NCBI RefSeq assembly: GCF_902498805.1
Contig: NZ_LR701589.1
Coordinates: 1-64,000, forward strand
Reading direction: 5' to 3'
Length of the DNA: 64,000 nt
Source: Imperialibacter sp. EC-SDR9
GTDB taxonomy: Bacteria > Bacteroidota > Bacteroidia > Cytophagales > Cyclobacteriaceae
Under the pieces are notes generated by a model. That model was not told the origin of the DNA. It was given only the letters and a program-made list of their open reading frames with translations, and ran no database searches. Position 1 is the stretch's first letter. Every line of letters starts with the position of its first letter. The position numbers were made by a program, and so were the translations under genes. This document shows, one piece after another, positions 50,544 to 59,837 of this stretch.

Positions 50544-52862
50544 ATGTCGAAAAACCTTGTAATAGTCGAGTCGCCTGCAAAGGCAAAAACAATTGAAGGA
50601 TACTTAGGGAAGGACTATTCAGTTACGTCGAGTTACGGCCACGTTCGTGACCTGCCCAAGGGAGACAAAGCGATTGATATCAAGAACGGTTTCAAGCCGA
50701 CTTACGAAATAACGGCCGACAAGAAAGATGTCATCAAGCAGCTGAAAAAGTTATCGAAGGAAGCTGAGATGATTTACCTGGCTAGTGACGATGACCGTGA
50801 AGGAGAAGCCATTTCGTGGCACTTAAAGGAGGCGCTGGATCTGAACGAAAAGAACACAAGGCGGATCGTTTTCAGGGAAATTACCAAGAAGGCGATTGAC
50901 AATGCCATACAGAATCCAAGAGGTATTGACATTGACCTCGTGAATGCCCAGCAGGCCCGCAGAATACTTGACCGCCTGGTAGGTTTCGAGCTTTCGCCCA
51001 TTCTCTGGAAAAAAATCAAAACTGGCCTCTCAGCTGGCCGGGTGCAATCTGTGGCCGTCCGACTTGTGGTAGAGAGAGAAAGAGAAGTTGAGCATTTCAA
51101 TTCTGAGTCTTCTTTCAAAATTACGGCCAATTTCCTGCTTGCTGGCGGCAAAGTGCTAAAGGCAGAGCTTGGTAAAAAATTCAAGACTGAAGCCGAAGCT
51201 CAAGCGTTTCTTGAAAAATGTAACGGCGCAGAATTCTCTATCAAGAACCTGGAGAAAAAGCCTACCAAGAGATCTCCCGCCCCTCCGTTTACTACGTCAA
51301 CACTTCAGCAAGAGGCCAGCCGTAAGTTGAGTTTCTCGGTGAGTCAGACCATGACCATTGCTCAGCGACTTTATGAATCGGGTAAAATCTCGTATATGAG
51401 AACTGACTCGCTCAACCTGTCAGAGGAAGCCGTTAGCGGAGCCACCAACGAGATCAAGTCTTCGTATGGCAATGATTTTGTTCAAAACAGAAAGTATAAA
51501 ACCAAGTCAGAAAGTGCTCAGGAAGCTCACGAAGCCATCAGGCCTACCGACTTCTCAGCACACACCGCCGGTGCCGAAAGAAATGAACAGCGGCTTTACG
51601 ACCTGATCTGGAAACGAGCGATCGCCTCTCAAATGGCGGATGCGCAAATAGAAAAAACAATCGCTTCCATTGCCATCTCCACTACAGATGAGGTATTGAC
51701 TGCCACCGGAGAAGTGATCCAATTTGAAGGTTTCCTTAAAGTATACATCGAGTCGACCGACGACGAGGAGGATGAAGAAGAAGCTAAAGGAATGCTGCCG
51801 CCATTGAAGGTCGGTGAAAAGCTGACTTTGAGGGAAATAACTGGCAAAGAATCGTTTACACGCCCGCCTACCAGGTACACTGAAGCAAGCCTGGTAAAAC
51901 AGCTGGAGGAAATGGGCATAGGCCGTCCGTCGACCTACGCACCAACCATTTCCACCATCCAAAAAAGAGAATACGTTATTAAGGAGTCTCGTGACGGCAA
52001 GGAGAGGAAATACCGGGAGCTGACGCTGGCCAACGGCAAAATCACGGCCAAAACAGGTACTGAAAACTATGGTGCCGAAAAAATGAAGCTCTTCCCTACC
52101 AACCTGGCCATGGTGGTCAACGACTTTTTGGTGCTCCATTTCCCGAACGTGATCGACTTCACTTTTACTGCCCGGGTAGAAAAAGAGTTTGACGACATAG
52201 CGTCTGGCAAAGTGGAATGGCAAACTATGATTGACTCCTTTTACGGTAAGTTTCACCCAAGGGTAGAAAGCACCGAAAAGGTTGACCGGTCGGAAGTAGG
52301 TGCCAGCAAAGAGCTGGGCACTGACCCGGCCAGCGGCAAGAAGGTGACTGTAAGGCTCGGGCGTTTTGGCCCTCTGGCACAAATAGGTGAGGCAACAGAA
52401 GACGAGAAGCCCAAATACGCCAGCCTGAAAAAGGGGCAGCTGATGGAGAATATAACATTGGAAGATGCCCTTGAGCTGTTTAAGCTCCCCAGGGAAATCG
52501 GGATGTTTGAAGAGGAACCAATGGTGGCTGCTATCGGCAGGTTTGGCCCGTATATCCGTCACAAAAGTCAATTCTATTCGCTTACCAAAGATTTTGACCC
52601 AATGACGGTCACTGAGGAAGAGGCTGTATTGATCATCAGGGCTAAGAGAGAATTGGAGGCCAACAGGCTCATTAAGAAATTCACTGAAAACGAAGAAGTT
52701 CAGGTGCTAAACGGTCGTTTTGGCCCTTACATCAAGTTTGGCAAACAGAACGTGAAGATCCCTAAAGGTAAAGAACCCAAAGAGCTTACCTACGCCGAAT
52801 GTGTGGAGTTGGCCGAAGCGGCGCCTGCCAAAAAGGGGGGATTTAAGAGAAAGCCCAAATAG
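50544..52862 (+). CDS. topA: DNA topoisomerase I
   Basis: The ATG at 50544 gives 772 residues starting MSKNLVIVESPAKAKTIEGY, the standard Toprim start; the TTG at 50517 is unlikely. The Toprim acidic motif is ASDDDREGEAISWHL, the active-site tyrosine is in SGKISYMRTDSLNLS (about residue 290), and RPTDFSAH and GRPSTYAPTISTI are conserved. The C-terminal part has repeat modules (LGRFGPLAQIG, IGRFGPYIRHKSQF, NGRFGPYIKFGKQNV) instead of the tetracysteine zinc fingers found in Proteobacteria. The tail is basic. It relaxes negative supercoils. Confidence 0.95.
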   Translation: MSKNLVIVESPAKAKTIEGYLGKDYSVTSSYGHVRDLPKGDKAIDIKNGFKPTYEITADKKDVIKQLKKLSKEAEMIYLASDDDREGEAISWHLKEALDLNEKNTRRIVFREITKKAIDNAIQNPRGIDIDLVNAQQARRILDRLVGFELSPILWKKIKTGLSAGRVQSVAVRLVVEREREVEHFNSESSFKITANFLLAGGKVLKAELGKKFKTEAEAQAFLEKCNGAEFSIKNLEKKPTKRSPAPPFTTSTLQQEASRKLSFSVSQTMTIAQRLYESGKISYMRTDSLNLSEEAVSGATNEIKSSYGNDFVQNRKYKTKSESAQEAHEAIRPTDFSAHTAGAERNEQRLYDLIWKRAIASQMADAQIEKTIASIAISTTDEVLTATGEVIQFEGFLKVYIESTDDEEDEEEAKGMLPPLKVGEKLTLREITGKESFTRPPTRYTEASLVKQLEEMGIGRPSTYAPTISTIQKREYVIKESRDGKERKYRELTLANGKITAKTGTENYGAEKMKLFPTNLAMVVNDFLVLHFPNVIDFTFTARVEKEFDDIASGKVEWQTMIDSFYGKFHPRVESTEKVDRSEVGASKELGTDPASGKKVTVRLGRFGPLAQIGEATEDEKPKYASLKKGQLMENITLEDALELFKLPREIGMFEEEPMVAAIGRFGPYIRHKSQFYSLTKDFDPMTVTEEEAVLIIRAKRELEANRLIKKFTENEEVQVLNGRFGPYIKFGKQNVKIPKGKEPKELTYAECVELAEAAPAKKGGFKRKPK

Positions 52863-52873
52863 CGTAAACGAAC

Positions 52874-53869
52874 ATGAAAATCGTATTCTTTAGCACCAAA
52901 TCGTACGACAAAGAATACTTCGAAAAAGCCAACAAGGAGTTTGACTTCATATTCATAGAAGCATCTCTGGATCCCATCACGGCAGTGGTCATTCCAGAGG
53001 GAGCAGTTGTTTGCTGTTTTGTGAACGACACGATCAATGAGCAAGTCATTGAGGTGTTGAAAAGTAAGAAGGTTCTGCTGATAGCTCTCAGGTGTGCCGG
53101 GTTCAACCAGGTAAACCTGGAAGCCGCTGCCAAAGCCGGCATCAAGGTGGTGAGGGTACCCGCCTATTCTCCTCACGCCGTGGCCGAGCATGCGGTCGCA
53201 TTATTGCTTGCCCTGAACAGAAAAACGCATAAAGCATACAATAGAGTGAGAGAGGGCAATTTCTCGCTGGAGCGTATGACCGGGTTCGATGTTTTCGGCA
53301 AAACCGTTGGAGTGATTGGCACCGGTAAAATTGGGGCCACCTTTGCCAGTATCATGCTGGGGTTTGGCTGCCGGGTCATTGCCTGCGATCCCTTCCCAAA
53401 CACGGAACTGACTGAGAAGGGCATTGCGTACTACCCATTGAATGAGCTACTGGCTCAGTCTGATATCCTCTCGCTTCACTGCCCGCTGACACCTGAAACA
53501 CACCACTTGATAGATGAGAAAGCACTGGACCAGATCAAACCGGGAGCCTTTTTAATTAACACCAGCCGGGGAGCACTCATCGACACACCTGCTACTATCG
53601 ATGCATTGAAAAGTCGTCGGCTTGGCGCCCTGGGCATCGATGTTTACGAGCAGGAGGAGCACCTCTTCTTTCAGGACTTCTCCGATGTCATCATCGACGA
53701 CGACGTTATCTCCCGCCTGATGACCTTTCCCAACGTGCTGATTACAGCGCATCAGGCTTTTCTCACAAGTGAGGCGCTGGAGCAAATAGCCCAGACAACT
53801 CTGCAAAACATAAGATGCTTCAACGAGGGGCAGCCGCTGGTCAATGAAGTGACTTTGCATAAAAACTAG
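52874..53869 (+). CDS. D-lactate dehydrogenase-type 2-hydroxyacid dehydrogenase
   Basis: A 331-residue NAD-dependent enzyme, 11 bases after topA. NAD-binding is VGVIGTGKIGATFASI; catalytic residues are Arg in INTSRGALID, Glu in GIDVYEQEEHLFFQD and His in ITAHQAFLTSEAL. The pattern ...VRVPAYSPHAVAEHAVALLLALNRK and the long HLFFQD region fit the D-LDH (LdhA) branch rather than PdxB or SerA. It probably reduces pyruvate to D-lactate. Confidence 0.9.
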   Translation: MKIVFFSTKSYDKEYFEKANKEFDFIFIEASLDPITAVVIPEGAVVCCFVNDTINEQVIEVLKSKKVLLIALRCAGFNQVNLEAAAKAGIKVVRVPAYSPHAVAEHAVALLLALNRKTHKAYNRVREGNFSLERMTGFDVFGKTVGVIGTGKIGATFASIMLGFGCRVIACDPFPNTELTEKGIAYYPLNELLAQSDILSLHCPLTPETHHLIDEKALDQIKPGAFLINTSRGALIDTPATIDALKSRRLGALGIDVYEQEEHLFFQDFSDVIIDDDVISRLMTFPNVLITAHQAFLTSEALEQIAQTTLQNIRCFNEGQPLVNEVTLHKN

Positions 53870-53898
53870 CGTCCAACACAGCGGAGCTCTGATCTCAA

Positions 53899-54330
53899 TT
53901 ACTGATTTTTTTTCATTTCCGATCTCCGCATGGGCATTGAGTCGATCAGATCGAAAATTGCAGCCTGCGAAACTGATGTGTGCTCCTTTAGTTTTACCCC
54001 ACCATCTTTTCCTATCAAAACAACTAAAAAGTCCTCATTAGCCGGATTAAACCTCTGCTGCAAGACAGCGGCATCTCTGGTGTTAATTAATTTTCCTCCA
54101 ATTGACCCTTTTGACCCGTCGGCAATGGTTCCTGACACAAGGTCACGATCATCAAACTCCTTTCCATCCTTTTTCAACACCGCCAGTTGCTGAGCGGCAA
54201 CGGCAGCGTTTTTTTCGGAATGAAAGACAAGAATGACCCTGTTTTTCCAGGCAAACTGCTCAAGCGGGTCGCCGGACTTCTCTCCCCCTAAGCCAATTGC
54301 CAACATTAAAGCGAATGCTATGTATCCCAT
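53899..54330 (-). CDS. DUF4174 domain protein, secreted
   Basis: A 143-residue protein from the ATG at 54330, with a hydrophobic signal (MGYIAFALMLAIGLG). The DUF4174 pattern is present: PLEQFAWKNRVILVFHSEKN, AVLKKDGKEFDDRDLVSGTI, LIGKDGGVKLKEHTSVSQAAIFDLIDSMPMRRSEM. It looks like a thioredoxin-like fold without an active-site cysteine pair. Function is unknown. It lies 33 bases downstream of ridA and is probably co-transcribed. Confidence 0.88.
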   Translation of the reverse strand: MGYIAFALMLAIGLGGEKSGDPLEQFAWKNRVILVFHSEKNAAVAAQQLAVLKKDGKEFDDRDLVSGTIADGSKGSIGGKLINTRDAAVLQQRFNPANEDFLVVLIGKDGGVKLKEHTSVSQAAIFDLIDSMPMRRSEMKKNQ

Positions 54331-54363
54331 CAATAAATAACCAGACGCTATTGTTTTTTGTTA

Positions 54364-54741
54364 TCAACCAGCTTCTGCCACACATTCAATCTCCACCAAC
54401 GCATCCAGGGGTAGCCTGCTCACCTCCACTGTGCTCCTGGCAGGCTGATGCTCTCCAAACACTTCTGCATACACTGCATTCATGGCAGGAAAGTCCCGGA
54501 AGTTTTTAAGAAATACTGTCGTTTTCACCACGTCGGCCAATGACAAACCCTCTGCTTTCAGCACCGCCGACAAATTCATCAGTGCCTGCCGGGTCTGCGG
54601 CCCTATCTCCCCTTCAACCATTTTGTTGGTGTCGGGCACAATGGGTGTTTGCCCCGAACAGAATATGAGGCCTCCGGATCTGATCGCCTGCGAATAAGGG
54701 CCTATGGCCTTGGGTGCCTCGTCTGAATGTATTTTCTTCAT
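54364..54741 (-). CDS. ridA: RidA family enamine/imine deaminase
   Basis: A 125-residue YjgF/RidA protein: GPYSQAIRSGGLIFCSGQTPIVPDT, TRQALMNLSAVLKAEGLSLADVVKTTVFLKNFRDFPAMNAVYAEVFG, and ARSTVEVSRLPLDALVEIECVA with the arginine of the active site. It hydrolyses reactive enamines released by PLP enzymes. It is followed by the DUF4174 gene. Confidence 0.93.
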   Translation of the reverse strand: MKKIHSDEAPKAIGPYSQAIRSGGLIFCSGQTPIVPDTNKMVEGEIGPQTRQALMNLSAVLKAEGLSLADVVKTTVFLKNFRDFPAMNAVYAEVFGEHQPARSTVEVSRLPLDALVEIECVAEAG

Positions 54742-54823
54742 GTTTGCTCAATAATTTAGACCAATCTATAAAAATCTATTCTTGTTTTAACTAATCCACC
54801 CTGCATCTCGTTATCTTTCGGAA

Positions 54824-55411
54824 ATGGCATTCTTCGATCAGTTATATCAGAAATTATTCAATAGCCGGGGCAGTGAAACTTCGATCATCCTTCATGAGGT
54901 GATTGTAAGAAATGAAAAATACCTGCAAGGCTATGAGCAATGGAAGTTGGATGGCCGTGCCACCAAAATGATTTCGGACTACAGCCGCTCCTACCATTTC
55001 AAAAAATCAGGAATTCAAAGTGAACCCAATGTGCACGTGTTTGCCTCCTCGGCGTCAAACGGATTTGCGCTGACATACTCGCCAGATTTCGATAAGCCGG
55101 AGTTTCAGTTTCTGTTCGACTACCTGGCGGAAATCAGCAAAACCTTGGGCTACAGGCAGGTAAACAGCGATGTGACGATCACGGAGAAGAACGACACGAT
55201 TGAAACCAGAGAGAAACACTACCTAAAACCACCTATGGGTACTACTGATCAGCTATCCAAACAACTTTTTGGTAACATTCTTGTGGAGTACATAATGATT
55301 GATGATCAGCCGAGCTATATTAAGCTACTGGCTAATATCTACTTCGATAGACAATATGAGCCGGCTGAAGACCATAGAGAATTGATCTCACATTTGTTTT
55401 CTATCGACTGA
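54824..55411 (+). CDS. Conserved protein of unknown function, first gene of a four-gene unit
   Basis: A 195-residue soluble protein with no signal peptide, starting MAFFDQLYQKLFNSRGSE. The centre contains SSASNGFALTYSPDFDKPEFQFLFDYLAEISKTLGY and the C-terminal part VEYIMIDDQPSYIKLLANIYFDRQYEPAEDH. The pattern suggests a conserved Bacteroidota family, but I cannot name it. It begins a run of closely spaced genes (gaps of 31, 5 and 15 bases) that ends with the T9SS cargo. Confidence 0.8.
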   Translation: MAFFDQLYQKLFNSRGSETSIILHEVIVRNEKYLQGYEQWKLDGRATKMISDYSRSYHFKKSGIQSEPNVHVFASSASNGFALTYSPDFDKPEFQFLFDYLAEISKTLGYRQVNSDVTITEKNDTIETREKHYLKPPMGTTDQLSKQLFGNILVEYIMIDDQPSYIKLLANIYFDRQYEPAEDHRELISHLFSID

Positions 55412-55442
55412 TAAACTTAAAACCGTTATAAATCTCAAAACA

Positions 55443-55811
55443 ATGAAAAGAATTGCTCACAGAATTACAGGCTTTAACATTTTAATGATTGCATGCTTCT
55501 TGCTGCTCACATCTTCCAGCCAGTTGCTCCCCACCAACCTGAGAATCACTGTATTGAATAGCCTTGGTAATGCAGAAGAGGGTGTTACGGTAACCCTTTA
55601 TGACACCGAAGACAACTACATAGAAGAAAAGAACCCTGTGCAAGAGTCGCAGTTGACCGATGCAAAAGGACGAGTAACGTTTACCAAACTGCAGCCAAAG
55701 CCTTACTTTGTTGTGGCCAGAAAAGGAGACCTTGACAACAATGGTGAAGGTGCTGAAACAGCTCCGCTACAAGAAGGGCGAATGAACAAAGTAAACATTG
55801 TGATTCAGTAG
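55443..55811 (+). CDS. Small secreted protein with carboxypeptidase-regulatory-like/Cna-B-like fold
   Basis: A 122-residue protein with a signal or anchor (FNILMIACFLLLTSSSQ) followed by a single prealbumin-like domain: LRITVLNSLGNAEEGVTVTLYDTEDNYI, TDAKGRVTFTKLQPKPYFVVARKGDL. Such domains occur as modules of outer-membrane and surface proteins. Here it is a whole protein. It lies 5 bases before the NUDIX gene. Confidence 0.82.
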   Translation: MKRIAHRITGFNILMIACFLLLTSSSQLLPTNLRITVLNSLGNAEEGVTVTLYDTEDNYIEEKNPVQESQLTDAKGRVTFTKLQPKPYFVVARKGDLDNNGEGAETAPLQEGRMNKVNIVIQ

Positions 55812-55816
55812 ACCGG

Positions 55817-56374
55817 ATGTCCCGAAAAGAACTGATCAGCCTTTTGAGCCATTACGAAACGCTCCATTCAAGTGAGGTTCATTACGCTCCAAGGTTTGTA
55901 TCTCTTCTTCAAAACTTCTTAGGTTGTTTTCGGAGAGATTTGGTTTCAGGCCATATCACCGGCTCTGCCTGGGTAGTTTCTCCATCCCTCGATCAGGTAG
56001 TACTGTTGCACCACAAAAAGCTCAACAGATGGCTGCAACCAGGCGGTCATGCCGATGGTGAAGAGGACATATTGAAAGTTGCCACCAAAGAACTCGAAGA
56101 AGAAACAGGGCTTAGTACCTATAAATGGATCACCAAAGATATTTTTGATATCGATATTCACCTTATTCCTGAAAGAGGCAACGAGCCGGCTCATTTTCAC
56201 TACGACATCAGGTTTATCGCCATGGCAGATGCGTTAGCTCCGCTTATTATAAACCATGAAAGCAGAGATGTAAGGTGGGTGCCCTTGTCGTCTGTTACTG
56301 AAGAAACAGGTTTTGAAGAATCAATTCTCCGGATGGTTAAAAAAACACTCAAGCTAAAGGCATCGCTAATCTGA
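55817..56374 (+). CDS. NUDIX hydrolase
   Basis: A 185-residue protein with a Nudix box GGHADGEEDILKVATKELEEETGL that follows GX5EX7REUXEEXGU (the arginine is Lys). The preceding QVVLLHHKKLNRWLQP is the usual strand. Nudix enzymes cleave nucleoside diphosphates linked to another group; the substrate cannot be told. It lies 15 bases before the T9SS cargo gene. Confidence 0.9.
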   Translation: MSRKELISLLSHYETLHSSEVHYAPRFVSLLQNFLGCFRRDLVSGHITGSAWVVSPSLDQVVLLHHKKLNRWLQPGGHADGEEDILKVATKELEEETGLSTYKWITKDIFDIDIHLIPERGNEPAHFHYDIRFIAMADALAPLIINHESRDVRWVPLSSVTEETGFEESILRMVKKTLKLKASLI

Positions 56375-56389
56375 CACAGTGAAGTTGAT

Positions 56390-59221
56390 ATGAACAAAAG
56401 GATTCCCCTTATCTCCGCACTGCTACTAGTCTGCGGCGTCCTTTCGATTTACTTTTTAGGAAAGTGTTCAAACGACGGCGACCAGCAGTCGCCTGAAGTG
56501 CTGACCACACCATTTACGCCCACCAGCCTGGGAGTCGAAGAAGATCCGGATGCCAGAGCCAACTTTGAACGCATGATGCTGGCGGATCCGTTGTCAGGAG
56601 CAATCCCCGCAGGTATTCACAGCAAGGCCCTCAAGTTTACCCGACAGCTCCCCACAAGCAGCGAAATGAAACGGAGTGGTCTTGCGAGAACCAAGGAAAG
56701 GGCCTACATCCCACGAGGACCCTACAACGTCGGCGGACGTACCCGGGCGCTGGCCATCGACCGCAGCAATGAAAAGGTAATTCTGGCGGGAGGCGTTTCC
56801 GGTGGATTGTGGCGAACTGAAAACGAGGGGATTATATGGAAAAGAATCACGCCAACCGAAATGATCAACAGTGTGAGTTGCCTGGTGCAGGACACACGGG
56901 CTGGCCACACCGATACCTGGTACTTCGGCACGGGCGAATATTCCCTTTTCAACTCAGCCAGAGCGAATAATTCCACACCGTACAGAGGCGACGGTATTTT
57001 CAAATCGATCGACAAAGGGCTCACCTGGCAACCACTGAGTGCTACTGTATCGGGGGATGTCACCACTTTTGGAAGTCCTTTTCAGTATATCTACAAGCTG
57101 GCCATCAATACGGCCAACAGCAATGAAGACGAGCTGTACGCCGCCACCATTGGAGGCATCATCCGCTCTGCCGACGGCGGTGACACCTGGGCAACTGTGC
57201 TGGGTGCAGACTTGCTGAGCGAGCCACCCGGTACCGATTTGAATGACAAAACCTTTCCGTTCTTTAGCGACGTGTCAGTTACCAAAAACGGGATTAAGTA
57301 TGGAGCATTGAGTACCACAAGCAATGCCGACAACAACTGGGCAAAAGCCGGCATTTACAGATCAGAAGATGGACTATCCTGGGTCAACATTACCCCCACA
57401 GGGTTTCCAGTGCAATACAGACGAATAGTCATCACACCGTCGCCTTCCAACGAAAGAGTCATCTACTTTTTAGTTGATGCCGCCGCCACTAACCTGTGGA
57501 AAGCCACCTACCTGCCTTCTGGCAATAAGTATATTTGGGAGAACCTATCGGCCAACATACCAGACTTTGGTGGCAGAGTGGGTGAGTTTGACACCCAAAA
57601 CGGCTACAATATGCTACTGGAGGTTCACCCAACTGATGAAAACATCGTGTTCATGGGCGGTACCAATCTGTTTCGTTCGTCCGACGGCTTTAAAAGCAAG
57701 GACAACACCGAGTGGATTGGAGGATACGACCCGGAAAACAATGCCAGCCAGTACCCAAACCACCACGCCGACCAGCATGTACTCGCCTTCTACAGCGCTG
57801 ATCCGGCAAAAATGCTTTCTGGTCACGACGCCGGCGTGTCGATTACCTGGAGTGGACTGTCGAAAGAAGTCAACTGGCTAAGCCTCAACAATGGCTACCT
57901 GACTTCCCAGTTTTTCACCATCGACATCCCCAAATATGAGTACAGCGACCTGATGGTGGGCGGCATGCAGGACAATGGCACTTACCTGAGAAGTGCCCCC
58001 GGCGAAAACCCGCCATGGGACCAGGTTTTTTCCGGAGATGGCAGCTATTGCCAAACCACATCAGATGGCACATTTTGGTATGTGTCGGCACAAATGGCGC
58101 AAATCTACCGGCTTACGTTCAATACTAAATTCGAACTCACCGGCTATGCCAGGGTAGACCCAACAAATGGGGGGCTTGACAGCGACAATGGCTACCTGTT
58201 CGTGAACCCTTTCAGGCTTGACCCGGGCAATAACAATATCATGTTCCTGGCCGGTGGAAACATCATTTGGAGGAACTCAAACCTAAGCCAGATCACTAAC
58301 GGCTCGCAGGAAAAAACGAGCACTAACTGGCAGCGAATCGAGTCGTCGGTTATCCCCGAAGGGCAAATTACAGCCATGGAGATAAGCACCACGGGAGAAA
58401 AATGGCTACTGTATGGTAACAGTACCGGCAGGCTTTTCAAGCTGACTTCAGCAGGAGACACAGCCTTTGATATGGAAGAAATTACAGGTGCTGATTTCCC
58501 GCAAGCGTTCATCAGCTCCATTTCCATTGACCCTTCCGATCACCACAATATCATGGTGGTCTTTTCCAACTACGGCATTCCCAGTATCTTCTTTTCAGAC
58601 GATGGTGGCCTTTCATTCACCGACATAAGTGGTAACCTGGAAGAGCATCCGGATGGAACGGGAAATGGCCCCAGTGTCCGTTGGGGGCAGTTGATCCCCA
58701 TGCAAGGTGGTGAGCTAATGGCTGCTGTTGGCACCGGGTCGGGGCTTTACGCAACCGAAGCGCTATCGGGAACCGCCACCACCTGGGCCAGAGAAGGCTC
58801 CGACGTGGTTGGCTACAGCGTAGTACCTATGCTGAGCTACAATCCGCTTGACGGGCGACTGGCGATTGCCACCCATGGAAATGGCATATTTGAAACTTTT
58901 ATATCCGATCATTTGGTGATCGAAAGACCGTCGTCTTCTGAGAAATTTATTGTCGGTGCCCCCTACCCCAACCCTTTCACTGATTTGATTAGCATTCCCT
59001 TCGAAATACCAAAAAAACAAATTGTGAAATCCATCATTTATAATGCCGCCGGCCAGCAGATCAAAACGCTTGTTTGGGGCACACAGTTTGAAGGGGCCAC
59101 TACTATGACATGGGATGGAACGAACGTGACGGGCACGGCAGTGGTGGATGGAGTTTACTTTTGCCGGATACAATTGGCCTCTGGTGAACAAAAAACTGTC
59201 AGGCTGATACTCAACCACTAA
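56390..59221 (+). CDS. T9SS type A cargo with sortilin/BNR-like propellers
   Basis: A 943-residue exported protein. Residues 1-25 are a signal peptide. From about 100 to 830 there are beta-propeller repeats of the VPS10/BNR type (GGVSGGLWRTENEGIIWKRI, IFKSIDKGLTWQPLS, GIIRSADGGDTWATVLG, IFFSDDGGLSFTDISGN). The last 80 residues form a type IX sorting domain: VGAPYPNPFTDLISIPFEIPKK, then IIYNAAGQQIKTLVWG, WDGTNVTGTAVVDGVYFCRIQ, KTVRLIL. It is therefore probably displayed on or released from the cell surface. Function is unknown; possibly a surface glycan-related or adhesive protein. Confidence 0.9.
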   Translation: MNKRIPLISALLLVCGVLSIYFLGKCSNDGDQQSPEVLTTPFTPTSLGVEEDPDARANFERMMLADPLSGAIPAGIHSKALKFTRQLPTSSEMKRSGLARTKERAYIPRGPYNVGGRTRALAIDRSNEKVILAGGVSGGLWRTENEGIIWKRITPTEMINSVSCLVQDTRAGHTDTWYFGTGEYSLFNSARANNSTPYRGDGIFKSIDKGLTWQPLSATVSGDVTTFGSPFQYIYKLAINTANSNEDELYAATIGGIIRSADGGDTWATVLGADLLSEPPGTDLNDKTFPFFSDVSVTKNGIKYGALSTTSNADNNWAKAGIYRSEDGLSWVNITPTGFPVQYRRIVITPSPSNERVIYFLVDAAATNLWKATYLPSGNKYIWENLSANIPDFGGRVGEFDTQNGYNMLLEVHPTDENIVFMGGTNLFRSSDGFKSKDNTEWIGGYDPENNASQYPNHHADQHVLAFYSADPAKMLSGHDAGVSITWSGLSKEVNWLSLNNGYLTSQFFTIDIPKYEYSDLMVGGMQDNGTYLRSAPGENPPWDQVFSGDGSYCQTTSDGTFWYVSAQMAQIYRLTFNTKFELTGYARVDPTNGGLDSDNGYLFVNPFRLDPGNNNIMFLAGGNIIWRNSNLSQITNGSQEKTSTNWQRIESSVIPEGQITAMEISTTGEKWLLYGNSTGRLFKLTSAGDTAFDMEEITGADFPQAFISSISIDPSDHHNIMVVFSNYGIPSIFFSDDGGLSFTDISGNLEEHPDGTGNGPSVRWGQLIPMQGGELMAAVGTGSGLYATEALSGTATTWAREGSDVVGYSVVPMLSYNPLDGRLAIATHGNGIFETFISDHLVIERPSSSEKFIVGAPYPNPFTDLISIPFEIPKKQIVKSIIYNAAGQQIKTLVWGTQFEGATTMTWDGTNVTGTAVVDGVYFCRIQLASGEQKTVRLILNH

Positions 59222-59590
59222 AAAAAAGAAACCCCGGCAGACAAAATCTGCTCGGGGCCCACCATCAACCTTAATTAAACCTTAAAGAACCTAATCAATT
59301 GGATCGTTTTCCATTTGATTAATTAACTCAAAGATAGAGCGCAGCAATGATACTATTCAGGCATTAAACCTGGCGATATTATACATGTAAGTTTTGGTAC
59401 AAAAAACAATACTTGCATGCCTTTCAGGAAGATAACGCATCAGAATAGTGCTATGAAAGCAAAGAACTGATGTAAGTATTTCCTTATTTTCTACAAAATA
59501 TTGGGCGATTAATCGTAGGTAGCGCTAATTCATACCTTTGAATAGTCAAAAGTCCATCAGGGGTATCTGCAAGATATTCTTTTTTTTATC
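59222..59590. other. Intergenic region after the T9SS cargo
   Basis: It contains one hairpin near 59232-59257 (listed separately). A TACCTTTG word at 59533-59540 resembles a -7 box, but the nearest upstream TTG is 29 bases away. No gene is visible on the plus strand; a small minus-strand gene starts at 59752 and ends at 59591. Confidence 0.5.
59232..59257. terminator. Hairpin after the T9SS cargo gene
   Basis: CCCCGGCAGA (59232-59241) pairs with TCTGC and CGGGG (59247-59257) with one bulged base and a short loop. On the plus strand there is no T run after it, but on the minus strand it is followed by TTTCTTTTTTT (plus 59221-59230). It could terminate minus-strand transcripts from 59752 or act in both directions weakly. 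Confidence 0.6.
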
Positions 59591-59752
59591 CTATTTGGAG
59601 CTAATCAGCACCAACATAAAGGCGATGACCATAAGCCAAAACTTGTAGGCAGCGATAGCAGGGATAATAACAATACTCAATTCACCCAAAACAAGTAGCA
59701 GCACAACGAGTACGGCGATTAGTTTTATGATAGATCTGGTTCTTTGACTCAT
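59591..59752 (-). CDS. 53-residue two-helix membrane protein
   Basis: An ATG at 59752 opens a 53-codon frame ending TAG at 59591-59593. The product has a basic N-terminus (MSQRTRSIIK), a first hydrophobic helix (LIAVLVVLLLVLGELSIVII), a short PAIAAYKFW turn and a second helix (LMVIAFMLVLI), ending SSK. This is a classical small double-spanning membrane protein. The P-[AF]-I-A-x-Y-x-F-W turn recurs, as far as I recall, in short Bacteroidota proteins of unknown role. It faces away from tsaC (divergent, 85 bases). Confidence 0.62.
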   Translation of the reverse strand: MSQRTRSIIKLIAVLVVLLLVLGELSIVIIPAIAAYKFWLMVIAFMLVLISSK

Positions 59753-59837
59753 AGCTTTAAAATATTTTTTGCGTGTAATTTAATACATCACGAAATAAAC
59801 AGAATAATTGTAGATTCGCAGTATCTGATGAAATTTC

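Noticed and set aside
51555-52571. A 338-codon open frame on the minus strand opposite topA
   Set aside because: It lies fully antisense to a clear topoisomerase gene, is rich in Phe, His and Cys with no family pattern, and is explained by codon bias of topA.
59533-59540. TACCTTTG as a promoter -7 box
   Set aside because: The nearest upstream TTG is 29 bases away and no plus-strand gene starts for 300 bases.
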